A stretch of 64,000 nt of DNA from Pseudoalteromonas sp. MEBiC 03607 (GTDB taxonomy: Bacteria > Pseudomonadota > Gammaproteobacteria > Enterobacterales > Alteromonadaceae), in NCBI RefSeq assembly GCF_004792295.1, contig NZ_SRRY01000001.1, forward strand, positions 2,552,501 to 2,616,500. Direction: 5' to 3'. Both the position numbers and the translations under genes were made by a program. Positions within the stretch are counted from its first letter, which is position 1. Each line of letters opens with the position of its first letter. Of this stretch, positions 55,071-64,000 are shown piece after piece. A model generated the notes under the pieces. The model saw only the letters and a program-made list of their open reading frames with translations. It was not told the origin of the DNA and did no database searches.

Positions 55071-56696
55071 ATGGCTCAAAAGCAGTGGTATAAAGGTGCG
55101 GTTATCTATCAAGTTTATCCGCGCAGTTTCCAAGACACCAATGGCGATGGCATTGGTGATATCAAAGGTATCATTGATCGCATCGATTATATTAAGAGCT
55201 TGGGTGTTGATGCTATTTGGATTTCACCTTTCTTTAAATCACCAATGAAAGATTTTGGTTATGACATAAGTGATTATCGTGATATCGACCCTATTTTTGG
55301 TAACCTTGCTGATTTTGATGATTTAATTGCACAAGCTCACCAACGTGATATTAAAATTATTATTGATCAGGTATTGAGCCATACCTCAGATCAACATCAG
55401 TGGTTCCTCGATAGTCGTGAAGATAAAACCAACGATAAAGCTGACTGGTACGTTTGGGCAGATGCGAAGCCGGATGGCACACAACCAAATAACTGGTTAT
55501 CTATATTTGGTGGTCCAGCATGGCAATGGGAACCGCGTCGTGGTCAATATTACTTGCATAACTTCTTTGCAGAACAGCCTGATTTAAACTTCCATAATCC
55601 TGAAGTTCGCAAAGCCGTATTAGATAATGTGGAGTTTTGGCTTAAAAAAGGTGTTGATGGTTTCCGCTTAGATGCGATCAATTTCTGTTATCACGATGCA
55701 CAATTACGTGACAATCCTGCTAAGCCGCCTGAAAAGCGTCAGGGTCGTGGCTTTAGCGAAGATAACCCGTATGCGTTCCAGTATCACTACTACAATAATA
55801 CGCAACCAGAAAACTTAAGCTTTATGCAGGACATTCGTGCCCTATTAAATAAATACCCTGGCACGGTTGCTTTAGGTGAAATCTCATCAGAAGACTCATT
55901 AGCTACTATGGCTGAGTACACATCAGGTGGTGATAAACTCCACATGGGTTATAGCTTTGAATTACTTACTAATGATTACAGTGCAGAATATATTCGTAAT
56001 ACCGTGAGTACATTAGAAGAGCGTATGACTGAAGGCTGGCCATGTTGGGCATTTAGTAACCACGATGTTGAACGTGTTGCTAGTCGCTGGAGTAAAGATA
56101 ACACGATCAATCCGCAGCAATGTAAAATGCTGACCGCCCTGCTTGCTTCATTACGCGGCAGCGTATGTATGTATCAAGGTGAAGAGCTTGGTTTAGGTGA
56201 AGCTGAAGTCGCTTTTGAAGACTTACAAGACCCATACGGCATTACTTTCTGGCCAAACTTTAAAGGCCGTGATGGATGCCGTACTCCAATGCCATGGGAC
56301 GCAAGCGATGCTGAACAGGCGGGCTTCTCAACAGCTAAACCATGGCTACCTGTGGGCAATGCTCACAAAGCCGTTGCTGTTAATGCGCAAGATCAAGACA
56401 AAAATTCGATTTTGAATGCCTACCGTGAATTTATGGCATGGCGTAAAGATAAAAATGTTCTGTTAGAAGGCGACATTGAGTTTTTAAACACTCAAGAGCC
56501 TGTACTTGCTTTTTATAGAACCTTTGAAGGCGTCAAAATGCTGTGTGCATTCAACCTAGGCGCACAAAGTAGCGAGTTAACAATCTCTGATACAGTGTCT
56601 TCACTGCATACGGAGCTATCGCATCACACAGCTGAGTTAAACAATAATACAGTTACTCTGCCCGGGTTCGGTTGCTTTTATGCAACCCTGAATTAA
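55071..56696 (+). CDS. GH13 alpha-glucosidase
   Basis: A 541-residue cytoplasmic enzyme (no signal peptide) of the oligo-1,6-glucosidase/alpha-glucosidase type: VIYQVYPRSFQDTNGDGIGD, DQVLSHTSDQH, GFRLDAINF (nucleophile Asp), LGEISSED (acid Glu) and FSNHDVERV, plus GCRTPMPWD. It splits imported maltose and short maltodextrins to glucose for glk. The frame reaches 55026, but GGAG at 55061-55064 serves ATG at 55071. It is divergent from the receptor and followed by its own terminator. Confidence 0.94.
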   Translation: MAQKQWYKGAVIYQVYPRSFQDTNGDGIGDIKGIIDRIDYIKSLGVDAIWISPFFKSPMKDFGYDISDYRDIDPIFGNLADFDDLIAQAHQRDIKIIIDQVLSHTSDQHQWFLDSREDKTNDKADWYVWADAKPDGTQPNNWLSIFGGPAWQWEPRRGQYYLHNFFAEQPDLNFHNPEVRKAVLDNVEFWLKKGVDGFRLDAINFCYHDAQLRDNPAKPPEKRQGRGFSEDNPYAFQYHYYNNTQPENLSFMQDIRALLNKYPGTVALGEISSEDSLATMAEYTSGGDKLHMGYSFELLTNDYSAEYIRNTVSTLEERMTEGWPCWAFSNHDVERVASRWSKDNTINPQQCKMLTALLASLRGSVCMYQGEELGLGEAEVAFEDLQDPYGITFWPNFKGRDGCRTPMPWDASDAEQAGFSTAKPWLPVGNAHKAVAVNAQDQDKNSILNAYREFMAWRKDKNVLLEGDIEFLNTQEPVLAFYRTFEGVKMLCAFNLGAQSSELTISDTVSSLHTELSHHTAELNNNTVTLPGFGCFYATLN

Positions 56697-56715
56697 TTAT
56701 CAGTTGTTAAACACC

Positions 56716-56741
56716 AAGCCCTGCAATGCAGGGCTTTTTTA
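56716..56741 (+). terminator. Terminator after the alpha-glucosidase
   Basis: AGCCCTGCA A TGCAGGGCT, followed by TTTTTATT, 20 bases past the stop codon. The loop must open by a base pair or so, giving a tetraloop-like hairpin. Confidence 0.85.
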
Positions 56742-56756
56742 TTACTAATAACACGA

Positions 56757-57305
56757 TTAGTGATTCATGGTTTTACTATTAATGTAGTCAGTAAGTGCAA
56801 ATAACACTCCCGACACCACAAACGTCACATGAATTAACACCTTCCAAAGTAACTCATCCGTTGAATGGTTGTTTGAGCTGATAAATACCTTTAAAAGCTC
56901 TACAGCAGAGATAGCGACAATGGCGCTTATTAATTTCATCTTAAGCCCTGAAAAACCAACCTTTCCCATCCATACAGGTCTGTCTTCGTGATTGTCTATA
57001 TTCAACTTTGAAACAAAGTTTTCGTAACCACTAAAAATAATGATAAGCAAAAGCCCAGCTAAAAGCGCGGTATCAACCAAAGTTAATATTCCCACCAATA
57101 ACTCTTGATTAGTTGCCGAAAACGTATTTAAGGCCATGCTGTAAAGATATTTGAAAAACTTTAACAACAATAAGACTACAGCGACTAATAAACCTATAAA
57201 AAATGGCGCTAACAGCCATCGAGAACGAAAAATAAATTTTTCGACGACTCTCTCTAATGTAGAAGGCACTTTTTTGTTTTTAGTTTGATTAATCTGTTCT
57301 GACAT
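56757..57305 (-). CDS. yqhA: YqhA-family (UPF0114) membrane protein
   Basis: A 182-residue inner-membrane protein with four hydrophobic segments: FIFRSRWLLAPFFIGLLVA, TLVDTALLAGLLLIIIFSGYENFVSK (the UPF0114 hallmark), GLKMKLISAIVAISAVELLKVF and VLIHVTFVVSGVLFALTDYI. Function unknown in the family. The start is ATG at 57305 or 57323; neither has a strong ribosome-binding site. Confidence 0.88.
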   Translation of the reverse strand: MSEQINQTKNKKVPSTLERVVEKFIFRSRWLLAPFFIGLLVAVVLLLLKFFKYLYSMALNTFSATNQELLVGILTLVDTALLAGLLLIIIFSGYENFVSKLNIDNHEDRPVWMGKVGFSGLKMKLISAIVAISAVELLKVFISSNNHSTDELLWKVLIHVTFVVSGVLFALTDYINSKTMNH

Positions 57306-57543
57306 TTCTAAAATCACTCTCATAAATATTAGTTTGATAATACGCGGTTTTTATTAGTAATTTCTATATTTGCAGCGCACTACTGTGACTATTTTTTGTT
57401 TATCTTTACGATAAAAATATTTCGTTATCTTTTTTACAGATTTCGTTTATAAATTCACTTAAGCAAAGCGGTATGCCCTTTGCGCACCTTTACTGAGCAC
57501 TTTAAGCCAGTAATTATTAATTATGTTGATTAGGAATAATTAA

Positions 57544-57786
57544 ATGAACAAAGCATTGCTAGCACTAATTTTGGCACCTGTATTAAGCGTGTCAGCGTCT
57601 AACGCAATCGCTAACGAAGCACCTGAAGCATCAGCTGAAATGATCAAAGAATACACTGAGATGTGTTTAAACTGGGCTAAAGATGATGACATCAGCAACG
57701 AAGAATTAAAGCCATACGTACTAAAATGTGTGAACGATGAGCTTGAAGCTGAAGGCTTTAAGAAAGTAAAAGACGTACAAATTTAA
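57544..57786 (+). CDS. Small periplasmic protein, unknown
   Basis: 80 residues with a signal peptide (cut near NAIANEA), leaving a mature acidic helical peptide of about 57 residues with two cysteines (EMCLNWAKDDD and YVLKCVNDEL) spaced to form a helical-hairpin disulphide. A good ribosome-binding site (TAGGAATAATTAA) precedes the ATG. No function known. It converges with topA. Confidence 0.75.
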   Translation: MNKALLALILAPVLSVSASNAIANEAPEASAEMIKEYTEMCLNWAKDDDISNEELKPYVLKCVNDELEAEGFKKVKDVQI

Positions 57787-57806
57787 TTTGTCGTTAAACC
57801 AGATAT

Positions 57807-57849
57807 AAAAAAACCGGAATGACACAAAGACGTGCGCTCCGGTTTTTTA
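57807..57849. terminator. Bidirectional terminator between the small periplasmic gene and topA
   Basis: AAAAAACCGGA and TCCGGTTTTTT pair over 11 bp around a 19-base loop (57819-57837). The T-run on either strand fits termination in both directions. The loop is longer than usual. Confidence 0.8.
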
Positions 57850-57870
57850 TTGTCTTGAAAAGCTAAGGAA

Positions 57871-60537
57871 TTATTCCTTAGCTTTTGTCGATGTTTTCTT
57901 TTTTGCAGGCGCTTTCTTTTTACTTTCTTCAACCCACTTGCCATTTTGGTAGTGAGCAGTCCAACCTGTCGCTTTACCATCGACTTCACTCATCACATAT
58001 TGTTCTTTATTTTTACGGCTATAACGAACAATTGCAGGGTTGCCATATGGGTCTTGCGTAGGCGCATCAGCTAAATAATAAAACTTCTCAGAAATACGAT
58101 CTCTAAAACGTTTTAACTCTTCAACTTTAGGTGCACGAGTTTCACGAGACTTAGGAAAAGTATTCGCCGCCAAGAAAATACCTGAAGCACCATCACGAAG
58201 TACAAAGTAAGCTTCTGATTTTTCACATTCTAGTTCTGGTAAATGAACCGGATCTTCTTTCGGTGGCGCAGCTTCACCATTTTTGAGTAATTTACGCGTA
58301 TTCTTACACTCTTCATTACTACAGCCAAAATACTTGCCAAAACGGCCTGATTTTAACTGCATATCTGAGCCACATTTATCACATTCGATAATTGGGCCAT
58401 CGTAGCCTTTAATTTTAAAGGTACCTTGTTCAACGATATAACCCTTACAGGCTGGGTTATTACCACAGACATGCAGTTTACGTGTTTCGTCTATCAAGTA
58501 TGAATCCATTGCCGTTTCACAGATTGGGCAACGCTTCATTTGCATTAGTGATTCTGTTTCAACATCTTCAACATCTGCGGCAATCGCTTCATCACCAGGC
58601 ACCAAATTCATGGTTGTTGTACAACGCTCTTTAGGTGGCAGGTTGTAACCTGTACAGCCTAAGAATACACCAGTTGACGCAGTACGAATCCCCATTTTAC
58701 GGCCACAGGTTGGACAATCTATGTCTGTTTCAACCATTTGATTTTGGCGCATACCACCTTGCTCTTCATCACCTGAAGCAATTTCAAGCTGAGTTGAAAA
58801 GTCTGCGTAAAACTTGTCTAGTACTTGTGTCCAAACGCGCTCACCTTCTGCGATATCATCCAGACGACCTTCCATTTTAGCGGTAAAATCAAAGTTCATC
58901 AGATCTTCAAAGTTTTCCACTAAGCGGTCAGTAACTATCTCACCCATTTTTTCAGCGAAGAAACGGCGGTTTTCAACGCGCACATAACCACGGTCCTGAA
59001 TCGTTGAGATAATTGATGCATAAGTTGAAGGGCGACCAATACCACGCTTTTCAAGCTCTTTAACTAAGCTTGCTTCACTAAAGCGCGCAGGTGGCTTAGT
59101 AAAGTGTTGCTTAGGATCTAACTCAACAAGCGTTAGTACATCCCCCTCTTTTACTGCTGGTAATGATTGATCTTCTTCATTCTTTTTACGAACAGCTGGC
59201 TGAACTTTTGTCCAACCATCAAAGCGAAGTACACGGCCTTTTGCTTTTAGCTGATAATCACCCGCACCTACGGTTAAAGTTGTTAGGTCATATTCAGCAG
59301 GTACCATTTGACAAGCTACAAATTGACGCCAAATTAATTCGTAGAGCTTTTTCGCATCTGCTTCAACACCATCTAAATGACCTGATAATACCGCGACACT
59401 TGATGGACGTATCGCCTCGTGCGCCTCTTGTGCATTGCCTTTAGAGCTGTAACTGATCGGTGCTTTTGGTAAATACTTTTCACCAAACTGCTCGGTTACG
59501 TAATCACGGCACATTTCAACCGCATCTTTTGATAAGTTGGTTGAGTCGGTACGCATATAAGTAATGTGGCCCGCTTCATATAAGCGTTGAGCCAGCATCA
59601 TAGTCTTTTTAACACCATAGCCTAAACGTGTACTAGCAGCCTGTTGCATGGTTGAGGTAATGAATGGTGCACTAGGCTTACTCTTGCTTGGCTTTTCTTC
59701 AACGCTAACAACCTTGTACTGAGCTTTCTCTAGGTCAGTAACCGCAGCCATTGCCTGCGCCTCATTAACAGGCTTAAATGCTTTGTCAGCGTGTTTTGTA
59801 ACTTCTAAACGTAATGCAGCTTCACTATTTTTAACATCAGCGTGTACATCCCAAAACTCTTCAGGGATAAATGCTTTGATTTCACGCTCACGCTCAACGA
59901 GTAAACGCACAGCAACAGATTGCACACGACCGGCTGATAAACCACGAGCAACTTTAGCCCAAAGTAATGGTGACACCATAAAGCCCACTACACGGTCAAG
60001 AAAACGACGCGCTTGTTGTGCGTAAACCATATCAGTGTTTAGTTCACCCGGTGTTTCGAATGCTTGTTGAATTGCATTTTTAGTAATTTCGTTAAAAACA
60101 ACTCGCTTATACTTTTCAGGCTCGCCACCAATAATCTGTTCGAGGTGCCATGCAATTGCTTCCCCTTCTCTATCCAAATCGGTTGCGAGATAGATTTTAT
60201 CGGCATTTTCAGCAAGCTTTTTTAATTCTTGAACAACTTTTTCTTTGCCTGGCAGTATTTCGTAATGTGGTTCCCAACCTTTTTCAGGGTCTATCCCCAT
60301 GCGGGCAACAAGATTCTTATAATCTCGTTGCTTTTTATAGGCAGCTTTTTCTTCTGGTGACATTTTGCGAACTTCAGCAGGCGTTTTGGTCGCCGCTGTT
60401 TTCGTTTTGCCTGAACCTGAAGTTGGAAGATCACGCACATGCCCAACACTGGACTTGACGATAAAATCCTTTCCTAAGTATTTGTTAATTGTTTTTGCCT
60501 TTGCCGGAGACTCTACAATTACTAGTGATTTGCCCAT
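57871..60537 (-). CDS. topA: DNA topoisomerase I
   Basis: An 888-residue type IA topoisomerase that relaxes negative supercoils. The Toprim domain has [12 protein letters not shown] (Glu9) and [14 protein letters not shown]; the active-site tyrosine is in [12 protein letters not shown] (near residue 325). Three Cys4 zinc ribbons follow (CPTCGRKMG..., [11 protein letters not shown]..., [21 protein letters not shown]) and a basic tail [16 protein letters not shown] that helps bind single-stranded DNA and RNA polymerase. Length and order match E. coli TopA with a short insertion near residue 50. Confidence 0.97.
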   Translation of the reverse strand: MGKSLVIVESPAKAKTINKYLGKDFIVKSSVGHVRDLPTSGSGKTKTAATKTPAEVRKMSPEEKAAYKKQRDYKNLVARMGIDPEKGWEPHYEILPGKEKVVQELKKLAENADKIYLATDLDREGEAIAWHLEQIIGGEPEKYKRVVFNEITKNAIQQAFETPGELNTDMVYAQQARRFLDRVVGFMVSPLLWAKVARGLSAGRVQSVAVRLLVEREREIKAFIPEEFWDVHADVKNSEAALRLEVTKHADKAFKPVNEAQAMAAVTDLEKAQYKVVSVEEKPSKSKPSAPFITSTMQQAASTRLGYGVKKTMMLAQRLYEAGHITYMRTDSTNLSKDAVEMCRDYVTEQFGEKYLPKAPISYSSKGNAQEAHEAIRPSSVAVLSGHLDGVEADAKKLYELIWRQFVACQMVPAEYDLTTLTVGAGDYQLKAKGRVLRFDGWTKVQPAVRKKNEEDQSLPAVKEGDVLTLVELDPKQHFTKPPARFSEASLVKELEKRGIGRPSTYASIISTIQDRGYVRVENRRFFAEKMGEIVTDRLVENFEDLMNFDFTAKMEGRLDDIAEGERVWTQVLDKFYADFSTQLEIASGDEEQGGMRQNQMVETDIDCPTCGRKMGIRTASTGVFLGCTGYNLPPKERCTTTMNLVPGDEAIAADVEDVETESLMQMKRCPICETAMDSYLIDETRKLHVCGNNPACKGYIVEQGTFKIKGYDGPIIECDKCGSDMQLKSGRFGKYFGCSNEECKNTRKLLKNGEAAPPKEDPVHLPELECEKSEAYFVLRDGASGIFLAANTFPKSRETRAPKVEELKRFRDRISEKFYYLADAPTQDPYGNPAIVRYSRKNKEQYVMSEVDGKATGWTAHYQNGKWVEESKKKAPAKKKTSTKAKE

Positions 60538-60699
60538 AGTTGCCTATTTCTGACCGAAAGTTTTAAAGTTTTTTGCCCTTATAAATGTATATCCATCACA
60601 TTAAACAAATAAGTATGATTTTTTAACATTGGAGCACGAATATTTATAGGTATATCTACAAACACCAATTGTTACAAGCTTTTAATCGAAACTTTTCTT

Positions 60700-60745
60700 C
60701 ATTGACTGAATAATTAAACAATTTTTGTTGCTAATTTAGTCAATG
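60700..60745. promoter_or_regulatory. Inverted repeat in the topA upstream region
   Basis: CATTGACT at 60700-60707 and AGTCAATG at 60738-60745 are exact inverted copies 30 bases apart. Both contain TTGACT, a -35-like word, facing opposite ways. On the minus strand the word is followed by TTTAAT after 19 bases, a possible weak topA promoter. The 303 bases between topA and the Ig-like gene hold no reading frame. Confidence 0.35.
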
Positions 60746-60789
60746 TGGTGTTTTGCGGTAATTTCAAGGGGAATATATAGAACAGCAAC

Positions 60790-60820
60790 AAAAATGCCAA
60801 CCTTCTGGTTGGCATTTTTT
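60790..60820. terminator. Bidirectional terminator after the Ig-like protein gene
   Basis: AAAAATGCCAACC TTCT GGTTGGCATTTTTT: a 13-bp stem with a tetraloop about 20 bases past the gene's stop codon; T-run on both strands. Confidence 0.85.
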
Positions 60821-60840
60821 AAATTTAATTGTGCTTAAAT

Positions 60841-63800
60841 TTATTTATCATCAAGTATAGCAATTGATTTACTTACTGTTTTTGTAGTACCAAATTGATT
60901 CTCGAAATTAAATGTAATGGTCAGCACACCATCTGCGTCTTGGTTACCGTCAACCTCTCGAGCTATACGTACACTTGAAGACATTGTTGAGTCTCTATTT
61001 GTGCTTCCGATAATATCTTGATGTTGCAGTATAGAAAAATCACCATTGTCTGCAGTAATTGTTACCTCTGTACCAGCAGGAAGCGGATTGCCAAATTCAT
61101 CACTGTAGAAAATTTGGATATTGATACCCGTTAAACCTATATCAATATCTTCTGGGCCTGAATCAGGATCATCCTCATCGTAATTCGGGTTAGGGCGTGT
61201 AACACTCGACAAATCAATCGATTCAACATCACACCAGCTTGCATTATCTGATTCTTCAAAGCCACCTGCAAATGTCGAACTACAATCAGCTGGCACAACT
61301 ACTTCGTAAGGAGCAGTCACTACTTCATTTGATTTTAATACTGCGAATCGTACATAAGGTTCATCACCAGACATAACTACTTCAATCTGCTTACGAACTT
61401 CAATTAAATCACGCGTACATTGCCCAGCATTAAAGGCAGCTTCACTACATAACAATCCGTTATATTTACCATCAGGGCCGTCATATACACCATCATTATC
61501 AAGATCTCGCCATGTTTCATTATGACCGCCTCGTGAATTTTTCTCCGAGCATGGGTCTGAATCAGCATCGTAAGAATCTCTGGTTGCATCGCTACAGTTA
61601 GCTTTGTCAAAGGTATTATTTTCATTGTGGTCATTAAATGCTTCAGGTAAATCATATAACGTATAATATTCACCAACATCAAATAACCCGTTTCGACGAG
61701 TAACGCCATCTGATGACTCCTCATCCTCGTAGCTCTCTTGACCTTTCGCTACCGCAAGTATGCTTGTTCGTCCACCTCGAATTACACCATTTGGATCATT
61801 TTTAGCGCGAACTAAGGTGCCAATACATGGGGCTGCAATACCAAAATAAGGGTCGCAGTTTACTTCACCAGTTTTAGGGTTTATTCCTTCAGTAGTTGCA
61901 GTATTACCATCAATTTCACCAATTCTATTACCCCATTTGTAGTCATAGAAAGGTCGTTCACCCTGAGAGCGCCATGTAACAACACATGATGCATCAGTAG
62001 TACGACATACTGCTTCATTACTTTGTGAACCTATAACACCTGACTCAGTTAAAACGGTTGATTCAACACCATCACTATTGAATTGATTAAATTGGTCACC
62101 AAAATAAACTGTCAGGTTATTAGTGACGCCATTATAATTTAATGCATTTGGATTTAAGACTTCTGGGCTTAAGTCAAAACTGTTTTGATCTGTAACACCA
62201 GAGTATAAAGCAAGTTGAGATGACACTGCGTTAATTTGCTCAGTTAAAGGTACTAAGTGAAGTGTCCCTGCTGGGCAAATTTCATTGCTTGGTTCAGCTT
62301 CGCATAGTTCAACTTCATCTGTCCAACAAGATAAATCATCACCTTCAGGCAAGGCAGCAACATCTTCTTTAGAAACAAAACATGCTTTAACGACAAGTGG
62401 CCCAGGAACGATGCCTGAAGTCACTGTTGTTTGTACAACACCATTGTTGTCTGTATTAGCAGTTTTTTGCGTTAATTTTGCTAAACCTACTGAGTCCGTC
62501 AATTTAAAATCAATACGTTGCTGTGCAGAAACAATACCATCCGCATCAAGTAATCTGAAACGAACGACTGATTGTGTTGGTAAACCACCTTCACCAGGTG
62601 GAAGCGCAATCACTGGCTCCGAAACATCAAGAAATTGTATTGATTGAACAGCCGATACTTCAACAGGTATAACAGTAGACGCCGTAAAATTTTTGCCGCC
62701 CGTTTCAACTGTAATATTAACCACATCATTGATTGAACAGCCGTTAGCACGGTATGTTGAGCTTGCAATACCTGCTGACGATTGTACTGATGCATCAATT
62801 GTCGAGTCATTATTTGAAACACACGTAGAGTTAAATTCTACTTCTGTAGGCGTGGTAAATAAATTACCTTGCTCGTCGCGAAGGGTAACTTCAATAATAG
62901 TACTACCACCCGCTTTCAAAGGAATTGTATTGCCTTCACTATCTGTGTTTAGTCCATTATCAACTTCTAACACTAGATCAGCGATACCAACAGCAAAGTT
63001 AAGATCTGCACTTTCACCTAACGATGACACCGAAATAGTACCAGCACCGCCTGTATTTCCTGGCTGTAATTTTAAAAGTGCAACACCAAAGTTATCAGTC
63101 AGAGCTCGACCTGAAGAAGGTAATACAGAACCAAGATCAGTTGTTACATCAACCAATGAGTTAGCAACACCATCACCGCCTTGGTCATTTATTACTTCTA
63201 CAAATAAATCACCTAACTCGGTTGATGAAATTGAATTAGTAATAGTACAGCCAGAAGCTTGCGAAGTTGGATCAAGCTTCACATTATTTCGATTTTGATC
63301 CCACGAAGGGTTGCAGCCTGTTAGCATTAGAACAGACACTGAGTATTGGGCAGCATCAGAAGAAGCATCATCACCATTTGATATAAAACCTACCGTTTTC
63401 GTAATGGTGTTATCATTTTCATCTGTATATGTTGCGATAACTTGACCAGCGCCTTTTGAATCGCCACTACTTAAAGTGACATTTGCTTGGCCATTTTCAT
63501 CTGTTAGCGCAGTACCTAGTACGGGTGTAATTTTACCTGTGAAGTTTGTAGTAAACGAAATCAATTGGCCAGCAATTGGAGTGCTTTCATCAAGTAAAGT
63601 AGCTGTAACCGTTCCTTTGTTGTTTTTACTAACCGGGTTGTCTGAAGAGAAAGGTAAACCAGAACTGTCAACAATCGAAAGCCCTAATGAAACTGTGCCA
63701 CTGCTATCACCCGTTTGTGAACCATCGGATGTGAAACCAAAAGTATCACTAAAAGTCTCTTCACCAACTATGTAGGATGCAGTAATGATACCAGCTCCTG

Positions 63801-64000
63801 CCGTATCACCTGCAGTGACAGTAATTGATGCAACACCATTTGAATCGGTCAAGCTCGTACCAGAAGCAGGTGTTATCAAGCCAATACTACCATCAAGACT
63901 AAAAGTTATCACTTCACCAGATACAGCAACCCCCTGATTGGTCAGAGTTGCTGAAATAGTTAATGGTGATTCGACCGTTACAGAACTCGACTCTTCATTT
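60841..64000 (-). CDS. Large Ig-like (Big_1) surface or secreted protein, 5' end missing
   Basis: A C-terminal 1053 residues of a longer protein; the frame is open to the window edge. It holds at least four, probably five, bacterial Ig-like domains in the invasin/Big_1 style, each with a strand like SGEVITFSL / GQLISFTT, then a TDSNGVA or TDENGQA turn, then T(V/L)xxGDxxGAG. Near residues 700-800 is an Asp/Asn-rich stretch (DLDNDGVYDGPDGKYNG) resembling a calcium-binding dockerin or thrombospondin-3 loop, with many cysteines. The end is another Ig-like domain. No LPXTG or autotransporter end is seen. Likely an adhesin or extracellular fibre. Start and export signal lie outside. Confidence 0.85.
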   Translation of the reverse strand, partial: NEESSSVTVESPLTISATLTNQGVAVSGEVITFSLDGSIGLITPASGTSLTDSNGVASITVTAGDTAGAGIITASYIVGEETFSDTFGFTSDGSQTGDSSGTVSLGLSIVDSSGLPFSSDNPVSKNNKGTVTATLLDESTPIAGQLISFTTNFTGKITPVLGTALTDENGQANVTLSSGDSKGAGQVIATYTDENDNTITKTVGFISNGDDASSDAAQYSVSVLMLTGCNPSWDQNRNNVKLDPTSQASGCTITNSISSTELGDLFVEVINDQGGDGVANSLVDVTTDLGSVLPSSGRALTDNFGVALLKLQPGNTGGAGTISVSSLGESADLNFAVGIADLVLEVDNGLNTDSEGNTIPLKAGGSTIIEVTLRDEQGNLFTTPTEVEFNSTCVSNNDSTIDASVQSSAGIASSTYRANGCSINDVVNITVETGGKNFTASTVIPVEVSAVQSIQFLDVSEPVIALPPGEGGLPTQSVVRFRLLDADGIVSAQQRIDFKLTDSVGLAKLTQKTANTDNNGVVQTTVTSGIVPGPLVVKACFVSKEDVAALPEGDDLSCWTDEVELCEAEPSNEICPAGTLHLVPLTEQINAVSSQLALYSGVTDQNSFDLSPEVLNPNALNYNGVTNNLTVYFGDQFNQFNSDGVESTVLTESGVIGSQSNEAVCRTTDASCVVTWRSQGERPFYDYKWGNRIGEIDGNTATTEGINPKTGEVNCDPYFGIAAPCIGTLVRAKNDPNGVIRGGRTSILAVAKGQESYEDEESSDGVTRRNGLFDVGEYYTLYDLPEAFNDHNENNTFDKANCSDATRDSYDADSDPCSEKNSRGGHNETWRDLDNDGVYDGPDGKYNGLLCSEAAFNAGQCTRDLIEVRKQIEVVMSGDEPYVRFAVLKSNEVVTAPYEVVVPADCSSTFAGGFEESDNASWCDVESIDLSSVTRPNPNYDEDDPDSGPEDIDIGLTGINIQIFYSDEFGNPLPAGTEVTITADNGDFSILQHQDIIGSTNRDSTMSSSVRIAREVDGNQDADGVLTITFNFENQFGTTKTVSKSIAILDDK

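Noticed and set aside
60150..60458. 102-codon plus-strand frame within topA
   Set aside because: Antisense to conserved topA sequence; no ribosome-binding site.
62693..63298. 201-codon plus-strand frame within the Ig-like gene
   Set aside because: Antisense shadow of a highly repetitive Thr/Ser/Val-rich gene; no domain or start signal.

Overview
The window looks like a chromosome segment of a marine gammaproteobacterium of the Alteromonadales, most likely Pseudoalteromonas. This is inferred from gene content and protein style: a VemP-like leader before a second secDF pair, TonB-dependent sugar uptake with a flavin halogenase, edd-eda-gap with glk, a BCCT carrier, an OsmC-YcaO fusion and AT-rich intergenic DNA. 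No rRNA, tRNA, CRISPR array, insertion sequence or phage was seen.

Layout. 1-354 holds the 5' part of lolC. 0.4-3.4 kb is formaldehyde detoxification (LysR regulator, frmA, fghA). 3.4-16.3 kb is mixed housekeeping and accessory DNA: tandem lipoproteins, a BCCT carrier, two MgtC-family proteins, a TonB-C protein, fabY with a divergent GlxA-type regulator, a GAF histidine kinase with an S41-like protease, and a RimK / GNAT-C39 gene pair. 16.5-20.3 kb holds a Gre-like factor and the operon VemP-like leader - secD2 - secF2. 20.4-26.7 kb holds an alcohol dehydrogenase, an Atm1-type ABC exporter, a YeeN-type YebC protein, a leucine-rich-repeat protein kinase and a fatty-acid hydroxylase-family protein. 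26.9-28.3 kb is an AT-rich islet with a Tae4-like amidase and three tiny membrane proteins. 28.4-34.6 kb is the Entner-Doudoroff block (edd-eda-gap; glk-lacI) under a shared palindromic operator. 34.7-35.9 kb is a second LacI-family regulator. 36-42.1 kb is OsmC-YcaO followed by an accessory stretch: a PhyH-like dioxygenase coupled to a mini membrane protein, a DUF1287 gene broken by an amber codon, a solute-binding protein, and a PLA2-like protein next to an RcsF-like lipoprotein. 42.3-56.7 kb is a starch/maltodextrin locus: glucoamylase, MalT-type carrier, two GH13 enzymes, flavin halogenase, TonB-dependent receptor and alpha-glucosidase. 56.7-64 kb has yqhA, a small periplasmic protein, topA and a large Ig-like surface protein cut by the window edge.

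How it works together. Starch would be cut outside or at the cell surface, imported through the TonB receptor, trimmed in the periplasm by the GH13 and GH15 enzymes, carried inward by the MFS transporter and split to glucose by the cytoplasmic alpha-glucosidase. Glucose then enters glk and edd-eda-gap. Two operator words separate the two circuits: TGACACCGGTGTCA (glk/edd side) and TGCATACGTATGCA (maltodextrin side, also in front of the second LacI gene).

The most striking find is the leader before secDF2. It is a 145-residue secreted peptide ending in an RISGWK-type stretch, followed two bases after its stop codon by a 10-base sequence exactly complementary to the secD ribosome-binding site. 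This is the arrangement of a force-sensing arrest peptide that controls secDF2 translation, known as VemP in Vibrio.
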